Origin: a virus
DNA: 26,939 nt
IMG/VR virus record: IMGVR_UViG_3300025402_000703
Span: 1-26,939 of that record
Strand: one strand, 5' to 3'
The notes beneath the pieces were generated by a model. It was not told where the DNA came from and made no database searches. It was given only the letters and a program-made list of their open reading frames with translations. The translations under genes were made by a program, and so were the position numbers. The stretch's first letter is position 1; every line of letters begins with the position of its first letter. Below are positions 1-6,411 of this stretch, piece after piece.

Positions 1-241
1 GTAATAGGTCGCTCCTATTGCGAGGTCGGGGAGGTCGTTCCTCATAACCTTGGGAACCCGTGCACTGAAAAGAGGATGCATACTCGTTCCTGTTGATCCG
101 GAATAGATGGTTGTGCTTTTGCTGAGAAGAAGCACACGTAAGTGAAACTCAGAATCAGCCATCTACAATTATTCGTTTAAGGGTTCACGGGAGCCCAGTA
201 GCTTTATGCACACAGTAGATATAAGTATCTTGTTGAAGATA
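1..241 (+). ncRNA. Structured non-coding RNA, 3' portion (5' end outside window)
   Basis: No convincing ORF lies here, but helices are dense. Visible pairings: 3-8/14-19 (AATAGG/CCTATT, loop TCGCT); 31-34/40-43 (GAGG/CCTC, loop TCGTT, almost the same apical loop as the first hairpin); 53-57/86-90 enclosing TGCA 61-64/TGCA 77-80; 104-110/159-165 (TAGATGG/CCATCTA, 7 bp); nested 112-118/130-136 (TGTGCTT/AAGCACA, 7 bp); and 181-186/191-196 (GGGTTC/GAGCCC, one G-T pair, loop ACGG). CTGAG 122-126 in the loop of the 112-136 hairpin can pair with CTCAG 148-152, an H-type pseudoknot. A last hairpin 226-231/236-241 precedes AT-rich sequence. Large ornate phage RNAs such as GOLLD and ROOL are known to lie beside phage tRNAs and would fit, but I cannot identify the family by eye. 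The strand is inferred from the neighbouring tRNA. Confidence 0.55.
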
Positions 242-268
242 AAATTAATTTATATTTGAAAGAAAAAT

Positions 269-347
269 GGGGCTAGGGACTGCTTGGGGTGGTCACCTCA
301 CTTGCAATGAGGATATCAGTAGAGTTCAAAACTCTATAGCTCCACCA
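269..347 (+). tRNA. tRNA-Ala (anticodon UGC), CCA encoded
   Basis: The acceptor is GGGGCTA 269-275 with TAGCTCC 337-343 (one G-T pair), discriminator A344, and CCA 345-347 encoded. The D-stem is GACT/GGTC, the anticodon stem CCTCA/TGAGG with loop CTTGCAA (UGC), and the T-stem TAGAG/CTCTA with loop TTCAAAA. The variable loop is 7 nt, slightly long for a class I tRNA. It lies between the structured RNA and a run of small genes. Confidence 0.85.
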
Positions 348-360
348 AAAGGTTTTAGTT

Positions 361-543
361 ATGTCTGATATTGATAATGATCCAAGATTTGTTCAAGCAT
401 TTTGGGATTGGTTTGATAGTCTACCAATAGAACAAAAAGAGTTCTATTGGAACATGAAAGCTGACATGGCAAAGATATATTTTTATAATAAATTCTATAA
501 AGGTTCTAAAAAAAATGCAGATAGTAAGCGCAGCAGGAGTTAA
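361..543 (+). CDS. Small hypothetical protein (60 aa)
   Basis: I do not recognise this gene. The N-terminal two thirds is acidic and aromatic (FWDWFDSLP, then EFYWNMKADM); the C-terminus is basic and serine-rich (KKNADSKRSRS). There is no signal peptide or membrane segment. It starts 13 nt after the tRNA-Ala CCA and overlaps the next gene by 29 nt, so the two are probably translated from one transcript. The Shine-Dalgarno is weak (AAAAGG, about 8 nt upstream). Confidence 0.6.
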   Translation: MSDIDNDPRFVQAFWDWFDSLPIEQKEFYWNMKADMAKIYFYNKFYKGSKKNADSKRSRS

Positions 544-940
544 GGTTGAATATGCACTATCATCTATAATGAATATTGAACAAGCATCTTTTGCTGGAGA
601 TTATATCACTATCGATGACTTCAACGAACATTATGAAAGAACATATCTTCTGTTAGATATAGATCAAAATATTTTAGGGTATTATATGTGGTACCCACAA
701 AATGACAATCAAGCATATCTTTACAGCATTGCTATTGATAAATACCATCAGGGCAATGGTTACTCTAAATTGATGTTAGAACATTTCTTAACTGTTAGTG
801 GTTACAATACTCATTGTTTGCACGTCAATCCTAGTAATACAAAAGCTATGCACCTTTATTCTAAGTATGGGTTTGTTCAAACTCAATTTATCGAAAACTT
901 TTATGAAGATGGGGCATCTGCTGCGTTAATGTTTAAGTAA
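515..940 (+). CDS. GNAT-family N-acetyltransferase
   Basis: This 141-residue protein has the GNAT layout. The central strand AYLYSIAIDKYHQGNGYSK leads into the acetyl-CoA pyrophosphate-binding loop HQGNGYS (the Q/RxxGxG/A motif), and the C-terminal part NPSNTKAMHLYSKYGF is the usual N-x-x-A-x-x-x-Y-x-K-x-GF motif. It probably transfers an acetyl group from acetyl-CoA to an amine on a protein or small molecule; the substrate cannot be read from the sequence. It overlaps the upstream small gene by 29 nt and its stop is 1 nt before the next start. Confidence 0.8.
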   Translation: MQIVSAAGVKVEYALSSIMNIEQASFAGDYITIDDFNEHYERTYLLLDIDQNILGYYMWYPQNDNQAYLYSIAIDKYHQGNGYSKLMLEHFLTVSGYNTHCLHVNPSNTKAMHLYSKYGFVQTQFIENFYEDGASAALMFK

Positions 941-941
941 G

Positions 942-1628
942 ATGAAATACAAAATAGTCCATTTGTTTGGAAACATAGATGATTATGACCTACAAACTTA
1001 TAGATTATTATTGGATCCAGAAGACACCAAAGAGAGTGAAATTCTCGATAACGGCTGGTACGTGTTTGATGGCCGTTGGCTAGCAAATCGTCTTGTAAGA
1101 TTAAAACTTTCACAGTACACCAAAGAACCTAAACAAATTAAAGGTTATAGATTTGTCTTTAAAGAGCGTTTGGATGATTTGTCAGAAGTTGAAAGAGTAT
1201 TTCAAACTTTCATTAAGCTAAAGGGCCTTAGCCCAATTTATAGCCTTGGTTGTGATCCAGAAAGAGCCTCGTGGCTATTGGTGTATAAAGATGATACACT
1301 TGTTGCATTTACAAAATTTACAAACTATGATGGTGCTTTAGAAAGTCAATTTACAGCTTGGGATTATTCAGAACCAAAAATATCACTGGGTGTAAAGATT
1401 GTTGACTATGAAGTTAAACACGCAAAAGAAAAAGGATATCCTTATCTTTATATTGGTCCAGGATATGGCACGATTGCCACATATAAATCAAGGTTTCAGG
1501 GGTTTGAGTGGTGGACAGGATCAGAATGGTCTAATGATGTAGATAAATATGTCGAAGTTTGTAACAGAGACTCTTCTATCGAAACACTTGAGGATCTCAA
1601 TAGATTGTTTAATGATTTAAATGCATAA
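942..1628 (+). CDS. Arginyltransferase-like (ATE C-terminal type) GNAT-fold protein
   Basis: A 228-residue protein. The segment from about residue 165 (HAKEKGYPYLYIGPGYG, then ATYKSRF and FEWWTGSEWS) resembles the C-terminal acyltransferase fold of arginyl- and leucyl-tRNA-protein transferases, where an A..kGypYlYlG strand is followed by YKxrF. The cysteine-bearing N-terminal domain of true ATE1 is absent. By family it could transfer an aminoacyl or acyl group to a protein N-terminus or amine; the donor is unknown. It follows the GNAT gene at 1 nt and overlaps the next gene by 8 nt. Confidence 0.6.
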   Translation: MKYKIVHLFGNIDDYDLQTYRLLLDPEDTKESEILDNGWYVFDGRWLANRLVRLKLSQYTKEPKQIKGYRFVFKERLDDLSEVERVFQTFIKLKGLSPIYSLGCDPERASWLLVYKDDTLVAFTKFTNYDGALESQFTAWDYSEPKISLGVKIVDYEVKHAKEKGYPYLYIGPGYGTIATYKSRFQGFEWWTGSEWSNDVDKYVEVCNRDSSIETLEDLNRLFNDLNA

Positions 1629-2139
1629 AAGTAAAACACAGCTTATTAAGGTTCTTTCTTTCAAAGCACATAAGATGCTTTCTGACCCTAGAGTACAGAA
1701 AAGAGTGGACGAGAAAGTGACTATCAATAGAAAGTATGATGTTCCTTTTATTGCTGGTTATTCAAAAGATGGTAAAACAATTTACATAGATCGCCATTTT
1801 AATCCTATGTTTGGTGATATCAATGTAATGCGTTTTTTGCTAATTCATGAGAAAACTGAAAAGGCTTTATTAGATTTTTATAATTTAGATTATCAGCAGG
1901 CACATCACCTTGCTACACACTATGAACATCAGCAAGTAGATTTAGCAGGAATTAACTGGCGAGAGTATACGAAGCACTTTAGTGTATATGAGAAGAACCT
2001 TGAACATGAACACCTAACTAAAGTACCTCCTGATCTAGATCTTGAGCCATATAAAGACGAGCGTGATTCTAATTTTAAAAAATTAGAAGATATGCAGAAA
2101 AAAGAAATTAAGTTTGACAGAGTTAATAAGCGCGTGTAG
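1621..2139 (+). CDS. Conserved phage protein with HExxE putative metal site
   Basis: 172 residues, soluble. The central segment LLIHEKTEKALLDFY (H76, E77, E80) followed by YQQAHHLATHYEHQQV (H95/H96, E102) looks like a zinc-peptidase-type helix pair in which the second histidine of HExxH is replaced by Glu, followed by a second metal-binding helix. Before it, KTIYIDRHFNP resembles the edge strand of minimal metallopeptidase folds. Function is unproven. It overlaps the previous gene by 8 nt, and its last three codons (KRV) and TAG stop lie inside tRNA-Leu, so RNase P processing would remove the stop from the message. Confidence 0.6.
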   Translation: MHKSKTQLIKVLSFKAHKMLSDPRVQKRVDEKVTINRKYDVPFIAGYSKDGKTIYIDRHFNPMFGDINVMRFLLIHEKTEKALLDFYNLDYQQAHHLATHYEHQQVDLAGINWREYTKHFSVYEKNLEHEHLTKVPPDLDLEPYKDERDSNFKKLEDMQKKEIKFDRVNKRV

Positions 2140-2206
2140 TCCAATTGGTAGAGGCGCCAGTCTTAGAAACTGGATGTTGTGGGTTCGAGTCCCTCCACGC
2201 GCACCA
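2130..2206 (+). tRNA. tRNA-Leu (anticodon UAG) with short variable loop, CCA encoded
   Basis: The acceptor is GCGCGTG 2130-2136 with CACGCGC 2196-2202, discriminator A2203, CCA 2204-2206. The anticodon stem is CCAGT/ACTGG with loop CTTAGAA (UAG, reads CUA). The D-loop AATTGGTAGA is typical of tRNA-Leu. The variable region is only ATGTT, whereas tRNA-Leu normally has a long variable arm. The T-stem has one T-T mismatch (2180/2194). The gene overlaps the end of the upstream CDS by 10 nt. Confidence 0.85.
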
Positions 2207-2212
2207 TAAATA
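2205..2212 (+). promoter_or_regulatory. Possible T4-type late promoter (CATAAATA) before the adhesin gene
   Basis: CATAAATA differs at one position from the T4-type late consensus TATAAATA found exactly elsewhere in this window. It begins in the tRNA CCA end and lies 35 nt before a structural-type gene. An AT-rich hairpin (AAATAAAAGAA 2208-2218 with 2223-2234, one bulge) lies between it and the Shine-Dalgarno TTTGGAGA. Confidence 0.3.
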
Positions 2213-2246
2213 AAAGAACAATTTCTTTTTATTTGGAGACGACCCT

Positions 2247-3317
2247 ATGTTCACTATATGTCCTGCCAGTGGTGCAATCAGTGAAAACGATGTAAACCTT
2301 GCGTATGGCTTAGGAACAAACCTCGATGCTTATCATGGCGTGACATATTATGTTGGTTCATCAAGCAGTGTGTCTGGTGTCTTTCCTCCAGCAGGTCAAC
2401 CACTCTCACTCAATATGTTCTACAATACATGGATAGTAGGACCTCCTCGCAAGATTACTTTTAATGCAGGTGAATCTGGTACATTCAAAATACCAGGCTT
2501 TCGTAACTTCATCGTAGTTCACGTATGGGGTGGCGGTGGTCGTAATCAAGGTGGTTCTGGTGGTGGTGGTGCTTTTAGACAATTTAACTATTCGTTAGAT
2601 GGAAGAACTAACTATCCTACGACTACCATTGGCACTCCTATGGCTTATTCTGTTGGTATAGCAAGTAACGGCCAAGCACAGAATGGTGTAACAAATAGCT
2701 TTTGGAACGGTAAGCTGATTGGTGGTGGAGGAGATTGTAGCCCTGGTGATCAGTATGGTGGTGGAGGCGGTGGTTGGCTATCTCAAGGTGGTAAGATAGG
2801 ATCTTCTGGTTGGTACCAAAATCCTGGAAAGCCTTATATTGCTAACACACACGTTAATCAAAATGTATACAACGGTGCCTCAAGAAGAGGCAGTGGGTAT
2901 TACGATACACAAAACAAATATAGAACACACACAACAACCTATCATTTCTTTGGTGAAACTTTTACAATAACTAATTCATATCCATCAAATGATGGCAACT
3001 GCAGCCCCTTTGGTGGTGGTGGCGGCGAGAATGGCAATCCAATTGGTTATGGTCCAGCAGGTGGATTTGCTGTATTTGGTGGTGCTGGTGGTGCATTGGA
3101 TGATGGTGGCTACAGCATATACGGTGGTGCTACTAGTGGTGGATCTTCTAACGGCAAATCAATATATGGTGGCCAACCAGGAACTGTTCCAGGAGGATCT
3201 GGAGCAGGTGGAAGAATAGATGTGTACATTGATCTTGCTCCACCATTTGATGCAACAGCTGATATGATTTATTATGGTGCCCCTCCTAATCAAGATGCTC
3301 CAGCAACACCTTCGTGA
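2247..3317 (+). CDS. Polyglycine-rich tail adhesin / receptor-binding protein
   Basis: 356 residues. The N-terminal part (about 1-75) resembles the attachment region of phage tail-fibre proteins (ISENDVNLAYG, NMFYNTW). After a beta strand (FIVVHVWGGGGRN) the chain has repeated glycine runs (GGSGGGG, IGGGGD, YGGGGGGW, FGGGGGE, FGGAGGALDDGG, PGGSGAGG) separated by short variable segments. This matches glycine-rich adhesins of T4-like phages (gp38 type), where polyglycine II helices support receptor-contacting loops. It probably sits at the tail-fibre tip and sets host range. The Shine-Dalgarno TTTGGAGA is clear. A late promoter-like sequence lies upstream. Confidence 0.65.
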   Translation: MFTICPASGAISENDVNLAYGLGTNLDAYHGVTYYVGSSSSVSGVFPPAGQPLSLNMFYNTWIVGPPRKITFNAGESGTFKIPGFRNFIVVHVWGGGGRNQGGSGGGGAFRQFNYSLDGRTNYPTTTIGTPMAYSVGIASNGQAQNGVTNSFWNGKLIGGGGDCSPGDQYGGGGGGWLSQGGKIGSSGWYQNPGKPYIANTHVNQNVYNGASRRGSGYYDTQNKYRTHTTTYHFFGETFTITNSYPSNDGNCSPFGGGGGENGNPIGYGPAGGFAVFGGAGGALDDGGYSIYGGATSGGSSNGKSIYGGQPGTVPGGSGAGGRIDVYIDLAPPFDATADMIYYGAPPNQDAPATPS

Positions 3318-3360
3318 ATACAATTTAAAACAATTACGTTTATTTTTAGAGTGAATGACA

Positions 3361-4233
3361 ATGAAAACTATTTTGGTTACTGGTGGATATGGATATATCG
3401 GTTCTCATACAATTAAAGCTCTCGCCGAGTCAGGATGTGTTGTTGACAGTATCGATGTTAAGCAATCTTCAAACGACATAGAGAAGTATCTCCGTAAGAA
3501 CAGAATTAAGGATATATCAAGTCCACAGGATTGGAGTCAATCATGGGGTGAGTATGATGCTGTTGTTCATCTTGCAGGTTTGATCTCTGTAGAAGAATCC
3601 GTTCGTCAACCATGGTTATATTTTAAAAATAACGTGGTTGGAACTAAGAATGTGCTCGATTGTGTTAACACAGATCATGTAATATTTGCATCCACGGCAG
3701 CTGCATTTAATCCATCTTCACCATACGCAACTTCTAAGATTGCTGGCGAGCAGTTGATTAAAGCAGACAAGAAGAACCACACAATCTTTAGGTTCTTTAA
3801 TGTAGCAGGCAACAATGGTGATTTCCATCAAATTGGTGCAGCAACACATTTAATTCGTGTTGCAGCTCAAACAGCAGCTGGCAAAAGATCATATATGAAT
3901 GTCAACGGAACAGATTGGAATACACGTGATGGAACTTGTATTCGTGACTATGTTCATGTAATGGATCTCGTTGATTGCATTGTAAAGGCAGTAGAAGTTC
4001 CTGCCAATACCGACTATGAATGTATTGGTAGTGGTATTGGATATACGGTAAATGAAGTGATTGACATGATGAAGGATGTGTCAGGAAACAACTTTAAAGT
4101 GTTTAATTCCGAACGCAGACAGGGCGACACTGCTGAAGTGTTAATGCCAGAGCAAAAGTCTAAGTACTTCTACGGTAATAGAACACTAGAGGATATGTGC
4201 CTCAGTGCATATAAAGCAGAACTATTACGATAG
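3361..4233 (+). CDS. galE: UDP-glucose 4-epimerase-like extended SDR
   Basis: Interconverts UDP-glucose and UDP-galactose (or the N-acetyl forms), supplying sugar donors. The N-terminus carries the NAD-binding VTGGYGYIGSHT glycine motif. The catalytic set is present: FASTAAAF (S111/T112) and SPYATSK (Y122xxxK126), followed by FRFFNVAG and RDGTCIRDYVHVMDLVD, both characteristic of GalE. It is 290 residues, shorter than the usual ~338, mainly through a reduced C-terminal substrate domain. I prefer ATG 3361 (MKTILVTGG) over the in-frame ATG at 3355. Its stop abuts the end of the convergent lipase gene with no gap. Confidence 0.88.
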   Translation: MKTILVTGGYGYIGSHTIKALAESGCVVDSIDVKQSSNDIEKYLRKNRIKDISSPQDWSQSWGEYDAVVHLAGLISVEESVRQPWLYFKNNVVGTKNVLDCVNTDHVIFASTAAAFNPSSPYATSKIAGEQLIKADKKNHTIFRFFNVAGNNGDFHQIGAATHLIRVAAQTAAGKRSYMNVNGTDWNTRDGTCIRDYVHVMDLVDCIVKAVEVPANTDYECIGSGIGYTVNEVIDMMKDVSGNNFKVFNSERRQGDTAEVLMPEQKSKYFYGNRTLEDMCLSAYKAELLR

Positions 4234-4980
4234 TTATTTGTTGAGGTCTATATTTTTAATCTTACTAGCATATAGATCTACACTGTGGTCATCGATTGCA
4301 TCAAACCACTTGCCGCTCAACCACGATCTCTTATGTGCACGCCACTTGTCTTTAATTGTCTGCCATGTAGTGAGTGGACGAATGTTTCCGTAAAAATTAA
4401 TGTAGTGTAGGTTGCCATCATGTCTAAATCCTAACCACGTTGGTGGAACAGTTGTCACTACATCGTTACAATTGACATATCTATGATGTTCTGTTTTTAT
4501 GCAATTGACATATGTTTGATTGCCCAAACGAGGGCATCCATATGTAAACAACATGGTTGGATTTAACCCTTCATACTCTAGCTCTTGTGTAATATAAAGA
4601 GCCATTGCAGCACCAAGACTGTGACCTGTCAACCATATAGTACGATTGGGATATTGTCTTACATAGTTTATAATCATAGGAAGAAGTTTTCTCGCTTCTC
4701 TCCTAAAACCTTCGTGGACCCAACCCTCAGCATGTCTTTTTGGAATTGTATCCAGATCGGCATACAAATCATTTACTTGGGTTGGTTGCGTGCCGCGACA
4801 GGTTATTACAAGATCCTCATTATTACAAGCAGCATGACCTTGAGCACCATCATTGGTAAAAAACACATAGTTCTTTAGGTTATATTTCTTAAAGTCTAAC
4901 GAGCAGTCATCTTTATAGGCTGCTGATGCAAATGTAGCAAACACGTATGACTTTTCTAAAAATGACCAATTCTGTATCAT
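4234..4980 (-). CDS. Class 3 lipase (alpha/beta hydrolase)
   Basis: 248 residues with the lipase-3 signature: ITCRGTQ (oxyanion strand), the nucleophile elbow WLTGHSLGAAMA (S121), then FTYGCPRLGN, the acid NDVVTTVPP (D173) and the histidine DGNLHYI (H192), so the triad looks complete. No signal peptide is visible, so the protein is probably cytoplasmic unless released at lysis. It may hydrolyse acyl esters in host lipids. Start chosen at ATG 4980, preceded by GGAG 6 nt upstream; an in-frame TTG at 4992 is less likely. It is the only minus-strand gene in the window, wedged tail-to-tail against galE. Confidence 0.85.
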   Translation of the reverse strand: MIQNWSFLEKSYVFATFASAAYKDDCSLDFKKYNLKNYVFFTNDGAQGHAACNNEDLVITCRGTQPTQVNDLYADLDTIPKRHAEGWVHEGFRREARKLLPMIINYVRQYPNRTIWLTGHSLGAAMALYITQELEYEGLNPTMLFTYGCPRLGNQTYVNCIKTEHHRYVNCNDVVTTVPPTWLGFRHDGNLHYINFYGNIRPLTTWQTIKDKWRAHKRSWLSGKWFDAIDDHSVDLYASKIKNIDLNK

Positions 4981-5019
4981 GTCATGCTCCAATAAATATC
5001 CTATATAGTAATGTAATAT

Positions 5020-5027
5020 TATTTATG
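5020..5027 (-). promoter_or_regulatory. Possible T4-type late promoter for the lipase gene
   Basis: Read on the minus strand this is CATAAATA, one mismatch from TATAAATA, placed about 40 nt upstream of the lipase ATG in the 57-nt divergent spacer. It is the only promoter-like sequence I see for the lone minus-strand gene. Confidence 0.3.
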
Positions 5028-5037
5028 GGAGATTGGC

Positions 5038-5238
5038 ATGAAAGAGTTCGATCAATTTATTGGTAAAAGCTATGGCGATGTGAACAATCAAATTACTGAC
5101 CTTGCTAAAGCACATGGCTGGCAAGCTGTTCCTTGGCCAGTTGGTATTGGGATGGTAGCGCTCGATGAAACCACTTTAATTGTTGAAATTAAAAGTGATA
5201 TCGATGATATTATTGTAAGCATCAAAAGAGACATTTAA
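5038..5238 (+). CDS. Small hypothetical protein (66 aa), weakly I78-inhibitor-like
   Basis: The start is supported by GGGAGA 7 nt upstream. The order FIGKSYGDVNNQI, then a GWQAVPWPVG turn, a MVALDETTLIVEI strand and a final DDIIVSIKRD strand is reminiscent of the fold order in I78-type peptidase inhibitors, but the resemblance is weak and no inhibitory residue can be assigned. It is divergent from the lipase and 7 nt before tRNA-Ser. Confidence 0.6.
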   Translation: MKEFDQFIGKSYGDVNNQITDLAKAHGWQAVPWPVGIGMVALDETTLIVEIKSDIDDIIVSIKRDI

Positions 5239-5245
5239 AAAGTTT

Positions 5246-5337
5246 GGAGAGTTGGCTGAGTGGCCGAAAGCACTCGTTTGCTAAATGAGCGAAGGTAGCG
5301 ATACCTTCCGTGGGTTCGACTCCCACACTCTCCGCCA
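5246..5337 (+). tRNA. tRNA-Ser (anticodon GCU), CCA encoded
   Basis: The acceptor is GGAGAGT 5246-5252 with ACTCTCC 5327-5333, discriminator G5334, CCA 5335-5337. The anticodon stem is CTCGT/ATGAG with loop TTGCTAA (GCU). There is a proper long variable arm (GAAGG/CCTTC) and the T-stem is GTGGG/CCCAC. This is a normal class II serine tRNA reading AGC/AGU. Confidence 0.93.
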
Positions 5338-5352
5338 TTATATAAATAGAAA

Positions 5353-6081
5353 ATGATAAAATATAAATCAGTATTCATCTCAGATATTCATTTAGGCACT
5401 AAAATGAGTCAGGCAGACAAACTGCTTGACTTCATGAAAACATTTGAGTGTGATAATCTATTTCTCGTTGGTGATATAATTGATGGTTGGGCATTGAACA
5501 CAGGGTTCTACTGGCCTCAAACACATAACGATGTTATACAAAAGATTTTAAGAAAAGCACGCAAGGGTACCAAGGTAGTCTACATTCCTGGCAACCACGA
5601 TGAATTTCTACGTTCATTTTGTGATACAGAATTTGGTAATTTAATTTTAACAAAACAATATATTCATACAGCGGCAGATGGAAAAAAGTATCTTCTGATG
5701 CATGGCGATGAGTTTGATGCTGTTGTATCTAAAATGAAATGGTTGTCTCATCTAGGAAGTTGGGCATATGATTTCAGTATCTTTTTTAATATATTTGTTG
5801 CTAAAATTAGAAACAAATTAGGTCTTCCATATTGGTCATTGAGTGCCTGGTTAAAGTATAAGGTGAAACGTGCAGTTAATTTCATTAGCGATTACGAAGA
5901 GAATCTCTCCAATTATGCCTTATCTAAGGGTGTACAAGGGATTGTTTGTGGTCATATCCACCATCCTAATATGCGAGATATCCAGGGAATTACATACCTT
6001 AATTGTGGGGATTGGGTCGAAACTTGCTCAGCAATTGTTGAACACCAAGACGGCACCATTGAAATAATTTATTGGAAATGA
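5353..6081 (+). CDS. LpxH-like calcineurin-type metallophosphoesterase
   Basis: 242 residues with the full metallophosphoesterase motif set: ISDIHLG (D11, H13), LVGDIIDGW, IPGNHDE, LMHGDEFD and CGHIHHP. The spacing and the W-x-L-S-A-W-L insert match the UDP-2,3-diacylglucosamine pyrophosphatase (LpxH) group, which acts at the inner membrane in lipid A synthesis. A related phospholipid or nucleotide-sugar phosphoesterase role is also possible. It starts 15 nt after tRNA-Ser with no clear Shine-Dalgarno, but a later start would remove D11. Together with galE, lipase and the downstream cassette it points to envelope lipid or glycan chemistry. Confidence 0.8.
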   Translation: MIKYKSVFISDIHLGTKMSQADKLLDFMKTFECDNLFLVGDIIDGWALNTGFYWPQTHNDVIQKILRKARKGTKVVYIPGNHDEFLRSFCDTEFGNLILTKQYIHTAADGKKYLLMHGDEFDAVVSKMKWLSHLGSWAYDFSIFFNIFVAKIRNKLGLPYWSLSAWLKYKVKRAVNFISDYEENLSNYALSKGVQGIVCGHIHHPNMRDIQGITYLNCGDWVETCSAIVEHQDGTIEIIYWK

Positions 6082-6085
6082 ACTG

Positions 6086-6113
6086 TTGACATTTATGTCA
6101 AACCGACTATAAT
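6086..6113 (+). promoter_or_regulatory. Near-consensus sigma70 promoter, leaderless arrangement
   Basis: TTGACA 6086-6091, a 16-nt spacer, then TATAAT 6108-6113; both hexamers are perfect. The ATG at 6121 is only 7 nt past the -10, so transcription would begin within a base or two of the start codon, leaving no room for a Shine-Dalgarno. It could drive the small gene at 6121 and the whole cassette behind it. Confidence 0.8.
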
Positions 6114-6120
6114 AGTCTCT

Positions 6121-6405
6121 ATGGAAACAAAATTTGAAGAAATAACTAAACGACTGTGGTTGACATATAAGTTGTACCACAGTGTTGCTGTAACCAATGG
6201 TACGGATAGCACTCAGTATGCTAACGAATCAACAGATAGCTTCTTACAATATCTTGAAGCAACAACAACAGGTGATATGGCATACAATTGGGATATTCCC
6301 TGTGCCATTGAAAACCAGATACGTATCCTTAAAGGGTTTATCGAGTGTTATGATAAGCCTATTAAGAGAGATGCCATTACTAGCAAGACAAGATGGACTG
6401 TCTAA
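6121..6405 (+). CDS. Small hypothetical protein (94 aa), probably leaderless mRNA
   Basis: I do not recognise this protein. It appears helical and soluble: an N-terminal segment (EEITKRLWLTYKLYHSVAV), a polar Thr/Ser/Asn-rich middle, then CAIENQIRILKGFIECYDKP. The start abuts a perfect sigma70 promoter, suggesting early and strong expression. It ends 6 nt before the SDR gene, so it probably leads the biosynthetic operon. Confidence 0.65.
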   Translation: METKFEEITKRLWLTYKLYHSVAVTNGTDSTQYANESTDSFLQYLEATTTGDMAYNWDIPCAIENQIRILKGFIECYDKPIKRDAITSKTRWTV

Positions 6406-6411
6406 TATATT

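Noticed and set aside
2989-3219. Alternative +2 frame ORF within the adhesin gene (Val/Leu-rich)
   Set aside because: It is the frame-shifted reading of glycine codon runs (GGT/GGTGGT), giving valine-rich output with no ribosome site.
4585-4878. Plus-strand ORF opposite the lipase
   Set aside because: The minus frame carries a complete lipase-3 triad; the plus frame has no family pattern.
5341-5348. Exact TATAAATA just before the LpxH-like gene as a late promoter
   Set aside because: The ATG at 5353 is only 4 nt downstream, so the expected start (~5354) would fall within the start codon, and a later Met would remove catalytic residues. Chance occurrence between the tRNA and gene is more likely, unless the RNA begins a base earlier and is leaderless.
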